From NCBI GenBank assembly GCA_026224825.1, contig JAMFRO010000022.1, positions 186,001 to 250,000 of the forward strand: a stretch of 64,000 bases of DNA, in the 5' to 3' direction. Position numbers and translations under genes: made by a program. Each line of letters opens with the position of its first letter. The stretch's first letter is position 1. Below the pieces are notes generated by a model. The model was not told the origin of the DNA and searched no databases. It saw only the letters and a list, made by a program, of their open reading frames with translations. The DNA comes from a bacterium. Lineage in GTDB: Bacteria > Pseudomonadota > Alphaproteobacteria > Acetobacterales > Acetobacteraceae. Below, piece by piece: positions 46,425 to 55,003 of this stretch.

Positions 46425-46820
46425 TCAAAAAGCCAGCCAGGCGCCAGTGAAAAAGGTGTTGTTGTCCTGCGCCGAGCGGCCGCTGCCAGCGAAATTCCGT
46501 GCCAGGCCGTTGTTGCTGGAATAATCGGGGGCCAGCCCGCCCGGCACCTTGGCGTGCAGTTGGGTGTAGCCGGCCTGCACCATGGCGGCGATGTTCTCGG
46601 CCAGCGGGTAGCTGCCGCCCATCACATAGCCATCGAGCTTGAAACGGCGGCCGAGCGGGGTGAGCTGGGGAAAGCCATCGTGGCAGGCGGCGCAGGGCAG
46701 ACCAGTTTGCGCCGCGAAGGCCGGGAGGGCAGCAGCGGGGGGGCTGCCGGCCAGGATGAAGCAGGCCGCAAGAACGGCGGGCGCGCGGCGAAACAGCGCG
46801 AATGTGGCGGTGTTGGTCAT
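46425..46820 (-). CDS. Haem-motif envelope protein, apparently internally deleted
   Basis: 131 residues from the ATG at 46820 (GGAG before it). A signal peptide MTNTATFALFRRAPAVLAAC is followed by one CxxCH site, GLPCAACHDGFPQLTPLGRR (residues 43-47), then FKLDGYVMGGSYPLAENIAA. Related proteins go on into a barrel of about 300 more residues. Here the chain ends abruptly in NNTFFTGAWLAF, which itself looks like a last barrel strand with terminal Phe. I infer an in-frame loss of the middle of the barrel. It lies behind a Fur-box-like site. Confidence 0.65.
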   Translation of the reverse strand: MTNTATFALFRRAPAVLAACFILAGSPPAAALPAFAAQTGLPCAACHDGFPQLTPLGRRFKLDGYVMGGSYPLAENIAAMVQAGYTQLHAKVPGGLAPDYSSNNGLARNFAGSGRSAQDNNTFFTGAWLAF

Positions 46821-46908
46821 GGTGAGCTCCCAGCGTGAGGTCACTATCCCGGTCGTGGTTTGGTTTGCCCCGCCGACACAAAAGACAATAATGATTGTTA
46901 TTTATATT

Positions 46909-46927
46909 GATAATGCAAATCATTCTT
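46909..46927. promoter_or_regulatory. Fur-box-like site
   Basis: GATAATGCAAATCATTCTT matches 15 of 19 positions of the classic GATAATGATAATCATTATC Fur consensus. It lies in a strongly AT-rich patch 89-107 bp before the start of the haem-motif gene and about 150 bp before the lipoprotein gene at 47076. Confidence 0.5.
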
Positions 46928-47075
46928 ATTTTTAAAGCTGACCGAAAATGATTTTTTGATGGCGCTGGCGGCCGTGGGCATGTTCGCGACGATACAGTGG
47001 TAGCAGGCGCTTCGCGCGCCAGTTGCGAATCGGCAATGGTTGCTGGATGCTCGGTGAAATAACCGGGGACTTCGC

Positions 47076-47630
47076 ATGAGACGATTGCGTGCCGCCGCCC
47101 TCCTGGGCGCTCTGCTGCTGGCTGGCTGCGCCCAGCCCCCGCCGCCGGAAACCGCCTATGTGCCGCCGGCCGGCGCCAGCATGCCGGTGCAGGTGACGGT
47201 CATCGCGAAATTCGATTACGCCTCGCTCGAAGCCCTCACGCCAGATGGTTCGGCGTTTCTCGCCGGCCCGACATTCGTGGAGCATAATATTCTGAAAACG
47301 CCGGTCCCAGGCGTGCTGAACACGCAGGTGTGGCTGGTGCCGGGGCAGACGGCATATTTTGCCTATGTCAACGTGGTGAAGCATGCCACTTGCAATCTCT
47401 ATTTCTCGTTCGACCCCGAGGCCGGGCGGAATTACCATTTATATGTCGGCGATTTCGGTCCGGCGCCGGCGCAGACGGGCCTGGGCAGGTTTGGCCAGGC
47501 CCTGTTTCCGCTCGTGGGCAAGGGCTGCGGCGCGCGGCTGATGATGGATGGCGACAACGGCACACCGGAGGAGATGCCGTTGCAGGATGCGGCCGATGGC
47601 GGCCGGGTGACGCTGCTGACGGCACCGTGA
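47076..47630 (+). CDS. Lipoprotein, unknown
   Basis: 184 residues, lipobox LLLAGC (lipidated Cys19), followed by a Pro-rich AQPPPPETAYVPPAGASM linker. The body is beta-rich with a Cys in KHATCNLYFSFDPEAGRNYH and one in LVGKGCGARLMMDG, possibly a disulphide. A DUF2846-like outline (response of a short lipoprotein with FxxEAGxxY) is possible. It could also be under the Fur-like site upstream. Confidence 0.7.
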   Translation: MRRLRAAALLGALLLAGCAQPPPPETAYVPPAGASMPVQVTVIAKFDYASLEALTPDGSAFLAGPTFVEHNILKTPVPGVLNTQVWLVPGQTAYFAYVNVVKHATCNLYFSFDPEAGRNYHLYVGDFGPAPAQTGLGRFGQALFPLVGKGCGARLMMDGDNGTPEEMPLQDAADGGRVTLLTAP

Positions 47631-47681
47631 AGGGCGCATCGCAGGGCTACCTACCGGGCGATGGGCGCCTATATTAACTCC

Positions 47682-48695
47682 ATGCACATCTCAGTCCTGG
47701 ACCAATCCCCGGCTAAATCGGGCGTTTCACCTGCCGAGAGCATACGCGAAAGCCTGGAGCTGGCGCGGGCATGCGAGCGATTCGGCTATTACCGCTACTG
47801 GCTCTCGGAGCATCACAATACGGAGTCCGTGGCGGGTTCGGCGCCGGAGGTTCTGGCCGCCGCCATTGCCGCCACCACCAGCCGCATACGGGTTGGGGCG
47901 GCGGGGATCATGCTGCCGCATTACTCTGCCCTGAAAGTGGCGGAGCAGTTCCGGGTGCTGGAGGCGATCGCCCCTGGGCGGATCGACCTGGGCTTAGGCA
48001 GGGCCCCGGGCTCCGATGGGCGCACGGCGTTTGCGCTGAACCCCAATGCGGCACGGGCAGCCGACATGTTTCCCACCCAGGTGCGCGATGTGATGGCCTG
48101 GAGTTCCGGCGCGGCACTGCCGCTGGAGCATCCGTTCCGGGAGATCATCTGCCAGCCGCAGGGGCCGACGAGCCCGGAAATATGGATCCTTGGCAGCTCC
48201 ACTTATGGCGCGCAATTGGCCGGGTATTTCGGCCTGCCCTATTGCTACGCGCATTTCTTCACCGATGGCGATGGCACGGAAGAGGCGCTGGATGCCTACC
48301 GCCGCAGCTTTGCACCCTCGGCCATCCTGTCGCAGCCGCATTGCTCCATCGTGGTGGCGGCCTTGGCGGCACCGACGCTGGAGGAGGCGGAATATTGGTA
48401 CCGCTCGCGCGCCGTACTCTGGGCCGTGCGCGGGCGCGGCAAGTTCATCGCGCTGCCCACGCCAGAGGAGGCGGAGGCATTCGAGCTGACGGAGGCCGAG
48501 CGCGCCGGCATGGCCGTGGCACGGGAACGCGCGCTGATCGGCACGGCGGTGGAGGTGAGTGCGCGGCTGCGCAATCTCGCGGCGCGCTTTGCCTTGGACG
48601 AGCTGGTGATTACCAGCGGCACCTCCAGCCCGGCGGCCCGGATCCGCTCCTACGAGCTGCTGGCGCAGGAGCTGGGGATAGAGCGCGTTCCTTAA
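47682..48695 (+). CDS. LLM class flavin-dependent oxidoreductase
   Basis: 337 residues from the ATG at 47682 (MHISVLDQSP), the usual start of this luciferase-like group; an ATG at 47661 would add seven residues. Motifs: ERFGYYRYWLSEHHNTESVA near residue 40, ATTSRIRVGAAGIMLPHYSA, GRIDLGLGRAPGSDG and PEIWILGSSTYGAQLAGYFG. It uses reduced FMN and oxygen on an unknown substrate. Most like the MsnO8-type single-domain members. Confidence 0.9.
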   Translation: MHISVLDQSPAKSGVSPAESIRESLELARACERFGYYRYWLSEHHNTESVAGSAPEVLAAAIAATTSRIRVGAAGIMLPHYSALKVAEQFRVLEAIAPGRIDLGLGRAPGSDGRTAFALNPNAARAADMFPTQVRDVMAWSSGAALPLEHPFREIICQPQGPTSPEIWILGSSTYGAQLAGYFGLPYCYAHFFTDGDGTEEALDAYRRSFAPSAILSQPHCSIVVAALAAPTLEEAEYWYRSRAVLWAVRGRGKFIALPTPEEAEAFELTEAERAGMAVARERALIGTAVEVSARLRNLAARFALDELVITSGTSSPAARIRSYELLAQELGIERVP

Positions 48696-48891
48696 GTTTT
48701 GTTCCGGTGTCGCGTTACTTTCGTGACGATAAACCACTAAAATACAGGTAGTTATAAGGTATTCTGACCGTCAGCTTGCAGCGCCGTCATGAGGCCAGCC
48801 TTGCAAAATGGCAATGTGCGTTGAATCCCGCCTGGTGCAACGCGATGTCCGATGTCTGGCGTTTCTGCCAGGTTTTGGAAGGAGACACCAC

Positions 48892-49062
48892 ATGAACAAA
48901 GATCGTATCGAAGGCTCGCTGAAACACGCCAAAGGCAGTGTGAAGGACGCCACCGGCAAGGTGCTGGGCGATACCAAGCTGCAGGCCGAAGGCAAGGCCG
49001 ATAAAGTCGAAGGCAAGATCCAGAATGCCGTCGGCGGGCTGAAAGACAAAGCCAAGCACTAA
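48892..49062 (+). CDS. CsbD family stress protein
   Basis: 56 residues from the ATG at 48892, AAGGAG before it. Almost all charged: MNKDRIEGSLKHAKGSVKDA, then GKADKVEGKIQNAVGG. CsbD proteins are small stress-induced proteins of unknown mechanism (sigma-B dependent in Bacillus). Followed by a strong terminator. Confidence 0.93.
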   Translation: MNKDRIEGSLKHAKGSVKDATGKVLGDTKLQAEGKADKVEGKIQNAVGGLKDKAKH

Positions 49063-49079
49063 AGCCGCAGTGGCTTGCA

Positions 49080-49109
49080 GGCGGCGGGGTACCTGCCCCG
49101 CCGCCTTTT
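49080..49109 (+). terminator. Rho-independent terminator after the csbD-like gene
   Basis: GGCGGCGGGG / CCCCGCCGCC stem with loop TACCTG, followed by TTTT. Confidence 0.85.
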
Positions 49110-49132
49110 GTTCCCCTTCGAGGATGCCCGCA

Positions 49133-49375
49133 ATGCAAAGCGCAACACGTATGGCCTTGGTTTTCACCGCCCTTCTGGGTCTCGCCGCCTGCAATAACTC
49201 AGGCGGCGCCGCGAAACAGGACTTCAATGCCGCCGGCCAGAATCTCGGCAATGGCAATGTCGGCGCCGGCGCCAACGATACGGGCCATGGCTTCAGCAAT
49301 GGGGCCAATGCCACCGGCCAGGCCATCGGCGATACCGCGCACCGGATCGGGCAGTCCTCTTCCACCTCCCAATAG
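49133..49375 (+). CDS. Small lipoprotein with Gly/Asn pattern, paralog 1
   Basis: 80 residues from the ATG at 49133. Lipobox LGLAAC (Cys20), then DFNAAGQNLGNGNVGAGAN, GHGFSNGANATGQAIGDTAH and a Ser-rich tail. It matches the gene at 49410 over nearly the whole mature part, so the two are a tandem duplication. The Gly-Asn-Ala periodicity resembles entericidin-like or glycine-rich outer-membrane lipoproteins; function unknown. Confidence 0.7.
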   Translation: MQSATRMALVFTALLGLAACNNSGGAAKQDFNAAGQNLGNGNVGAGANDTGHGFSNGANATGQAIGDTAHRIGQSSSTSQ

Positions 49376-49409
49376 GTTGAAATTTGCCGCCGGCACGGCA
49401 TGATGGGGC

Positions 49410-49637
49410 ATGATTCGCATTTTGCCCCTTTTTGCCGCCCTACTTGCCCTCACCGCCTGTAACCCGAACGGAAACAGAGCACAGGGAGATTTCAACGCCG
49501 CCGGAAACGATCTCGGCCAAGGCCATATCGGCAGCGGCGCCAATGCCATCGGCCAGGGATTCAGCAACGGGGCCAATGCCACCGGCGATGCCATTGTGCA
49601 TACGGCACATCAGGTGGGTAATGCATTCAACCAGTAG
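49410..49637 (+). CDS. Small lipoprotein with Gly/Asn pattern, paralog 2
   Basis: 75 residues. Lipobox ALTAC (Cys17), then DFNAAGNDLGQGHIGSGANA, then GFSNGANATGDAIVHTAHQV. Same layout as the neighbour at 49133: the motif DFNAAG-x-x-LG-x-G-x-x-G-x-GAN, and GFSNGANATG is identical in both. Signal parts differ, as expected for an older duplication. Function unknown. Confidence 0.7.
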   Translation: MIRILPLFAALLALTACNPNGNRAQGDFNAAGNDLGQGHIGSGANAIGQGFSNGANATGDAIVHTAHQVGNAFNQ

Positions 49638-49647
49638 CTGGGTTTGT

Positions 49648-50205
49648 CTACGCCGCCGCTGCGGGGGGGTGATCGGGGCAGTCCATGGGGGCTATTATGG
49701 CGGCCTCCACTAGCCCTCCGGCCAGGCCGAACATTCCGGCAGCCATCCCCGCCGCCATCGGCGGCGGCATCTGAATCAGTACGGCTTGCTTGGGCGTGAC
49801 AGCTTTGCCGTCCTGATCCGCCAGCCACATGCTGCTCAACATGCACAATGTTCGCAACTTCGTGGGTGGTGAAAGCTGCACGGTATAGGCCTTACCCACC
49901 TCAAAATTATAATCAAGGTCCAGGGGAATTGTGGTTCCTGACCCGTAGCTGATCGCAACCGTCACGTCGTGCCATCCCGCGGTCAGCGGCACGGGAGTGG
50001 TATTAGTGCCATCAGCCAGTTTGACAGTGAGACTATCGACTTTATTCACGCCGGATTTTCCATCCGGGCTGAGGCTTATGCCGGCGACCGTCGCCTGTTG
50101 AGACGCTGCAATGCCGGAGGGGTTGTAGACCGGCCCGGAGGCGCAGCCCGTAGTGAGCAGGGCCAGGCCCAGTGAAACAAGCTGCCGAACCTTCGCCATT
50201 GCCAT
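49648..50205 (-). CDS. Lipoprotein with beta-sandwich body, unknown
   Basis: 185 residues. Signal LVSLGLALLTTGC gives a lipobox with Cys21. The body has VDSLTVKLADGTNTTPVPLT and AGWHDVTVAISYGSGTTIPL, a beta-rich outline, then FEVGKAYTVQLSPPT. The C-terminal third has a Gly/Met-rich MAAGMAAGMFGLAGGLVEAA run. I do not recognise a family. Convergent with the small lipoproteins, ATG at 50205 with AAGG. Confidence 0.6.
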   Translation of the reverse strand: MAMAKVRQLVSLGLALLTTGCASGPVYNPSGIAASQQATVAGISLSPDGKSGVNKVDSLTVKLADGTNTTPVPLTAGWHDVTVAISYGSGTTIPLDLDYNFEVGKAYTVQLSPPTKLRTLCMLSSMWLADQDGKAVTPKQAVLIQMPPPMAAGMAAGMFGLAGGLVEAAIIAPMDCPDHPPAAAA

Positions 50206-50263
50206 GAAAACCTTATCTTTTATCTGGCAGAAAAGATAACCATTCCGTAATTTTTTGGCAAGC

Positions 50264-50722
50264 CTAACCCAGTTTGTCCAGCGCCCGCTGCAAAATGGCG
50301 GCGGCGGCCATTTTATCGATGATCTCGTCGCGGCGGGCGCGGCTGATGCCGGCGTTGATGAGGTGTTCGTGGGTTTCGGCCGTGGTGAAGCTTTCGTCGA
50401 TCATGGCGATGGGCAGGCCGGTGGCTGTGCTGAGGCCGTGCGCCCAGTCCCGCGCCGCCTGGGCGCGGGGGCCCAGTTTCTGGTCTTCATCCAGCGGCAG
50501 GCCGATGATGATGCCCCCTGCCCCTTCGCGCGCGGCGATGGCGGCGATTTCGGCGGCGTTCTGCTTGAGTTTTACGCGCAGGAGCGTGGTGTAGGGGCTG
50601 CCAATGCGGCGTTGCACGTCCGACAGTGCCACGCCGATGCGTTTGGCCCCGGGGTCCAGCCCGATGAGCCGTGCGTTGGGGGCAAGCTGGGACCAAAATT
50701 CGGCGAGGTTGTAGAGGGCCAT
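50264..50722 (-). CDS. ruvX: Holliday junction resolvase-like protein RuvX (YqgF)
   Basis: 152 residues from the ATG at 50722 (MALYNLAEF); an in-frame upstream start adds 12 weak residues. RNase H-like fold: RLIGLDPGAKRIGVALSD at the start (catalytic Asp), GGIIIGLPLDEDQKLG, and the Glu/Asp set in MIDESFTTAETHEHL and RRDEIIDKMAAAAILQ. It takes part in 16S rRNA 5' maturation. Divergent from gatC with 52 bp between starts. Confidence 0.93.
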   Translation of the reverse strand: MALYNLAEFWSQLAPNARLIGLDPGAKRIGVALSDVQRRIGSPYTTLLRVKLKQNAAEIAAIAAREGAGGIIIGLPLDEDQKLGPRAQAARDWAHGLSTATGLPIAMIDESFTTAETHEHLINAGISRARRDEIIDKMAAAAILQRALDKLG

Positions 50723-50774
50723 GCCCGACTGTATGGTCCGGCCGGATTTGTAAGCCAAGTTAGGGACTTAAAAA

Positions 50775-51062
50775 ATGTCGTTGGATGCCGCTACGGTGCG
50801 CCGTATCGCGAAACTGGCCCGGATACGGGTCGATGATGCCGAGGTTGAGACGCTGCAGGGCGAGCTCAATGCCATTCTGGGCTATGTGGAGCAGCTCGCC
50901 GAGGTGAATGTGGAGGGCATTGAGCCGCTCTCCGGCGGGGCGCAGATGGCGCTGCGGGCGCGGGCGGATGTGGTGACCGATGGTGGGATTGCCGAGAAGG
51001 TTCTGGCCAATGCGCCGGACCGTGCTGGTGAATTCTTTGCTGTGCCGAAAGTGGTGGAATGA
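50775..51062 (+). CDS. gatC: Asp/Glu-tRNA amidotransferase subunit C
   Basis: 95 residues, AGGGA before the [23 protein letters not shown], then [20 protein letters not shown] are the family hallmarks; GatC wraps around GatA and stabilises the complex. Its TGA overlaps the gatA ATG by 4 bp. Confidence 0.95.
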   Translation: MSLDAATVRRIAKLARIRVDDAEVETLQGELNAILGYVEQLAEVNVEGIEPLSGGAQMALRARADVVTDGGIAEKVLANAPDRAGEFFAVPKVVE

Positions 51063-52534
51063 GCATTTTTGATTTGACGATTGCCGGTGCCGCAAAGGCG
51101 CTGGCGGCGAAGGATATTTCTTCGGTTGAGCTGGTGACGGCTTATAATGGTGCTGTTGAGGCGCTTAACCCCAGGCTGAATGCCTATATTACGGTGACGG
51201 CGGAGCTGGCACTGGCGCAGGCGCGCGCGGCGGATGCGCGGATTGCAGCCGGTGAGGCGACACCGCTGACCGGTATTCCGCTGGCGATGAAGGATCTGTT
51301 CTGCACCGAGGGTGTGCGGACGACCGCCGCCAGCAAGATACTGGAGCCGTTCATCCCGCAATATGAGAGCACGGTTTCCGGCAAGCTGAAGGCTGCTGGC
51401 GCTGTGATGCTGGGCAAGGCGAATTTGGACGAGTTCGCCATGGGCTCATCCAACATCACCTCCGGCTACGGGCCGGTGGAGAATCCGTGGAAGCGCGCGG
51501 GCTCGGATGCGAAGCTCGTGCCTGGCGGTTCGTCCGGTGGCTCGGCCGCCGCAGTGGCCGCGCGCATTGCGCTGGGGGCGACGGGCACGGATACCGGCGG
51601 TTCCATCCGCCAGCCGGCGGCATTTACCGGCTTAGCTGGCATCAAACCCACCTACGGGCGCTGCTCGCGCTATGGCATCATCGCCTTTGCATCGTCCTTG
51701 GACCAGGCCGGGCCGATGGCGCGGAATGTGGAAGATTGCGCGCTGCTGCTGCAAGCGATGGCAGGGTTCGATGAGAAGGATTCCACCTCCGCCGAACGCG
51801 AAGTGCCGGATTTCAGCGCGGCCGTGCAGCGTGGCGTGAAGGGTTTGCGCATCGGCATTCCGGCGGAATACCGCATGGACGGGACCAATCCGGAGATTGT
51901 GGCGCTGTGGGAAAAGGGCATCGAATGGCTGAAAGCCGAGGGCGCCGAGATTATCGACATCTCTCTCCCGCATACGAAATACGGCCTGGCGGTGTATTAC
52001 ATCGTGGCCCCGGCTGAGGCTTCATCGAATCTCGCCCGTTACGATGGCGTGCGCTTCGGCGCGCGGGTGGATGGGGTTGACCTCATCGACATGTATGAGC
52101 GCACGCGCGCGGCCGGTTTTGGGCCTGAGGTGAAGCGGCGCATCATGATCGGCACTTATGTGCTCAGCCATGGTTATTACGATGCGTATTATCTCAAGGC
52201 CCAGAAGGTTCGAAATCTGATCCTGCGCGATTTTACCGATGCTTTTGCCAAGGTCGATGCGATCCTCACCCCCACCGCGCCCTCCGCCGCGTTCGGGCTG
52301 GGCGAGAAGATGGACGACCCCGTCACCATGTACCTGAACGACGTGTTCACCGTCCCGGCCTCGCTGGCGGGTGTACCGGCGATGAGCGTGCCTGCCGGGC
52401 TCTCGGCTGAAGGCTTGCCGTTGGGCTTGCAGGTGATCGGCCGGCATTTTGATGAAGAGACCGTGTTTGCTGTTTCCGCCGCCATTGAGCGCGCGGCTGG
52501 ATTTACCGCACTGCCTGAAGTGAGGGCAAAATAA
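51059..52534 (+). CDS. gatA: Asp/Glu-tRNA amidotransferase subunit A
   Basis: 491 residues, amidase family. The Ser-cisSer-Lys triad is seen in [14 protein letters not shown] (Lys) and [20 protein letters not shown] plus [19 protein letters not shown] (Ser residues). It frees ammonia from glutamine for GatB. The stop TAA shares one base with the gatB ATG. Confidence 0.97.
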   Translation: MSIFDLTIAGAAKALAAKDISSVELVTAYNGAVEALNPRLNAYITVTAELALAQARAADARIAAGEATPLTGIPLAMKDLFCTEGVRTTAASKILEPFIPQYESTVSGKLKAAGAVMLGKANLDEFAMGSSNITSGYGPVENPWKRAGSDAKLVPGGSSGGSAAAVAARIALGATGTDTGGSIRQPAAFTGLAGIKPTYGRCSRYGIIAFASSLDQAGPMARNVEDCALLLQAMAGFDEKDSTSAEREVPDFSAAVQRGVKGLRIGIPAEYRMDGTNPEIVALWEKGIEWLKAEGAEIIDISLPHTKYGLAVYYIVAPAEASSNLARYDGVRFGARVDGVDLIDMYERTRAAGFGPEVKRRIMIGTYVLSHGYYDAYYLKAQKVRNLILRDFTDAFAKVDAILTPTAPSAAFGLGEKMDDPVTMYLNDVFTVPASLAGVPAMSVPAGLSAEGLPLGLQVIGRHFDEETVFAVSAAIERAAGFTALPEVRAK

Positions 52535-53988
52535 TGAGCAGTTATACGCTGGAAGGCCGTACCGGCACCTGGGAAGTGGTTTGCGGGCTGGAAGTTCATG
52601 CCCAGGTCGTCTCTAAGTCGAAACTTTTCTCCGGCGCCTCCGCCACCTATGGCGGTGCGCCAAACGCCCATGTCTCCTTCGTGGATGCCGGGTTTCCGGG
52701 CATGCTGCCGGTCATTAACCAGGAATGCGTGGCGCAGGCCGTACGCACCGGGCTGGGGCTGAAAGCGCAGATCAATCTGTTCTCGCGCTTCGACCGCAAG
52801 AACTATTTTTACGCTGATCTGCCCAATGGCTATCAGATCAGCCAGTTCGCGCATCCCGTGGTCGGCACAGGCATTGTCGAGATCGAGCTGCAGGATGGCA
52901 CGATCAAGCACATCGGTATCACCCGGCTGCATCTGGAGCAGGATGCGGGCAAGTCGATGCATGATCAGCACCCGGCGAAATCGGTGATCGATTTGAACCG
53001 CGCCGGCGTGGCACTCATGGAGATCGTGTCCGAACCCGATATCCGCAGCCCGGAAGAGGCGGGCGCGTACTTACGCAAAATCCGTCAGATCGTGCGCTAT
53101 CTCGGCACCTGCGACGGCAATATGGAAGAAGGCTCCATGCGCGCCGACGTGAACGTGTCCGTCCGCAAGGCAGGCGAAGAGTTCCGCACGCGCTGCGAGA
53201 TAAAAAACGTCAACTCCGTGCGCTTCGTGATGCATGCGGTGGAGGCCGAGGCGCTGCGGCAGATCGAGGTGTGGGAAAGCGGCGGCGAGGTGAAGCAGGA
53301 GACGCGGCTGTACGACCCCTCCAAGGGCGAGACACGCTCGATGCGCTCCAAGGAAGATGCCCATGATTACAGGTATTTTCCGGAACCAGACCTGCTGCCG
53401 CTGATTCTGGAGCAGGAATTCGTGGATGCGCTGGCAGCGGATTTACCGGAGCTGCCGGATGAAAAACGCCGCCGCTTCTGCGACCAATACGGCATCCCCT
53501 TCTACGACGCCGGCGTGCTGGTGGCCGACCAGACCACCGCGGATTTTTACGAAACCGTGGCCAAGGGGCGCGATGGCAAGCTCGCCGCCAATTGGATTTC
53601 CGGTGATTTCTTCGCCGCATTGAACCGCACCGGCACGAATATCGAAACCTCGCCGGTTTCCGCCGAAGCTTTAGGGCAGTTGCTCGATCTCATCACCGAC
53701 AAAACCATCAATGGCCGCATCGCCAAGGATGTATTCGAGGAGATGGTCGAGACCAGCGCCCTGCCCGCCGCCATCGTCGAGGCCAAAGGCCTGCGCCAGG
53801 TGACGGACACCGGCGCCATCGACGATGCCGTGACCAAGGTACTGGCCGAGAACGCGGATAAGGTGGCGGAGTATAAATCCGGCAAGGATAAACTATTCGG
53901 CTTCTTCGTCGGCCAAGTGATGAAGGCGATGGCCGGCAAGGGCAACCCGGCGCTGGTGAATGAGGCGGTTAAGAAGCAGTTGGGATGA
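52534..53988 (+). CDS. gatB: Asp/Glu-tRNA amidotransferase subunit B
   Basis: 484 residues. GatB phosphorylates and amidates Glu/Asp on tRNA. Visible: [17 protein letters not shown] (the ATP/metal site), [25 protein letters not shown]-like [20 protein letters not shown], and the C-terminal YqeY-like tail. In organisms lacking GlnRS this makes Gln-tRNA; gltX at 30216 is consistent with such a pathway. The stop overlaps a short start-like frame (53985). Confidence 0.97.
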   Translation: MSSYTLEGRTGTWEVVCGLEVHAQVVSKSKLFSGASATYGGAPNAHVSFVDAGFPGMLPVINQECVAQAVRTGLGLKAQINLFSRFDRKNYFYADLPNGYQISQFAHPVVGTGIVEIELQDGTIKHIGITRLHLEQDAGKSMHDQHPAKSVIDLNRAGVALMEIVSEPDIRSPEEAGAYLRKIRQIVRYLGTCDGNMEEGSMRADVNVSVRKAGEEFRTRCEIKNVNSVRFVMHAVEAEALRQIEVWESGGEVKQETRLYDPSKGETRSMRSKEDAHDYRYFPEPDLLPLILEQEFVDALAADLPELPDEKRRRFCDQYGIPFYDAGVLVADQTTADFYETVAKGRDGKLAANWISGDFFAALNRTGTNIETSPVSAEALGQLLDLITDKTINGRIAKDVFEEMVETSALPAAIVEAKGLRQVTDTGAIDDAVTKVLAENADKVAEYKSGKDKLFGFFVGQVMKAMAGKGNPALVNEAVKKQLG

Positions 53989-54125
53989 GCGAAAACCCCG
54001 CCAGGCCCCGCAAAAAACGCCGGGTCTGGCGCGTGATCATTCTGTGTTCCGCCGGGAACACCAGGGAGCGCATTGGCGCAATTTCTATCGTCTCAGGGCC
54101 TTCAGCCCATTGGCGGTTGCGATAA
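53985..54125 (+). pseudogene. N-terminal fragment of a membrane protein after gatB
   Basis: An ATG overlapping the gatB stop (ATGA) opens a frame of 46 codons: [20 protein letters not shown], then CSAGN, then unrelated residues to the stop at 54125. A basic start leading into an apolar stretch is what many small inner-membrane proteins have, and the overlap suggests a former third operon gene. After CSAGN the membrane helix is lost, so it looks broken. The rest of 53989-54296 holds no gene I can support. Confidence 0.35.
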
Positions 54126-54296
54126 CGACTCTTCAATCCTGCGCGCAGAATTTGATCAGGGTGATAAGATGCTGCCACCTTATCTATCCTATGTTTGCCA
54201 TTATCGCGTGGAAACAGGATGAAAAAGGGCGAATCGTCTGGATAAAAGCCATGGTGGATTGGACTGGATTTTAATCGATCTGCAGCAGGAGTGTGC

Positions 54297-54986
54297 ATGA
54301 GCTGGAAAACCGCGTACCGCTCCCTCTACTACCAGGGCGCACCTGAGCCTGAAGACCCGGTGCTGGTGCAGGGTAAGACGGCGCTTTTAGTGATCGACAT
54401 TCAAAACACCTATCTGGTGCGGCCGGAACGCGACTCGCTCACACCGGAGGACCAGGCGCGGTATGATGCGTGGACGCCGTTCCATGAGCGGATGCATGGC
54501 ACCGTCATCCCCACCACCGCGAAATTGATCGAGGCCTTCCGCGCGGCCGGAGAAGAAGTTATCTTCGCCCGCATCGCCTGCCAGACGGGCAATGGGCGGG
54601 ACCGCTCGCTCTCCCAGAAAAAACCAGGCTGGAATAACCTGCTCCTCCCCAAGGACGAATGGGACTCGCAGATTGTCCCCGAACTAGCGCCGCAGGGCGA
54701 TGAGATCGTGCTGACCAAGACCACGGATTCGGCGCTGACGGGCACGAATTTGCGGCTCATCTTAAGCAACATCGGCATCACCCATGTGGTCTGCGCCGGG
54801 ATTTTCACCGACCAATGCGTCGCCTCCACCGTGCGCAGCCTGGCCGATGAGAGTTTCGACGTGATCGTGGTGGAGGATGCCTGCGCCGCCGGGGACCATG
54901 CGCTGCATCTGCAGGAACTCACCATCATGAACATGATCTACTGCCAGGTGATGGATGCGGCGGAGCTGCTGGGCTATCTGCCCTGA
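54297..54986 (+). CDS. Isochorismatase-family cysteine hydrolase
   Basis: 229 residues from the ATG at 54297 (AGGAG before it). Asp in ALLVIDIQNTYLVRPERDSL, Lys in EIVLTKTTDSALTGTNL, Cys in AGIFTDQCVASTVRSLADE form the catalytic triad of the amidase branch (nicotinamidase, biuret or oxamate hydrolase types). Substrate unknown. Coupled by one base overlap to the following frame. Confidence 0.9.
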   Translation: MSWKTAYRSLYYQGAPEPEDPVLVQGKTALLVIDIQNTYLVRPERDSLTPEDQARYDAWTPFHERMHGTVIPTTAKLIEAFRAAGEEVIFARIACQTGNGRDRSLSQKKPGWNNLLLPKDEWDSQIVPELAPQGDEIVLTKTTDSALTGTNLRLILSNIGITHVVCAGIFTDQCVASTVRSLADESFDVIVVEDACAAGDHALHLQELTIMNMIYCQVMDAAELLGYLP

Positions 54987-55003
54987 TGTGGCCGGAGAGG
55001 TTC

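Noticed and set aside
53960-54274. 104-codon + strand frame at the end of gatB
   Set aside because: It starts inside gatB in another frame and its translation has no protein-like pattern.
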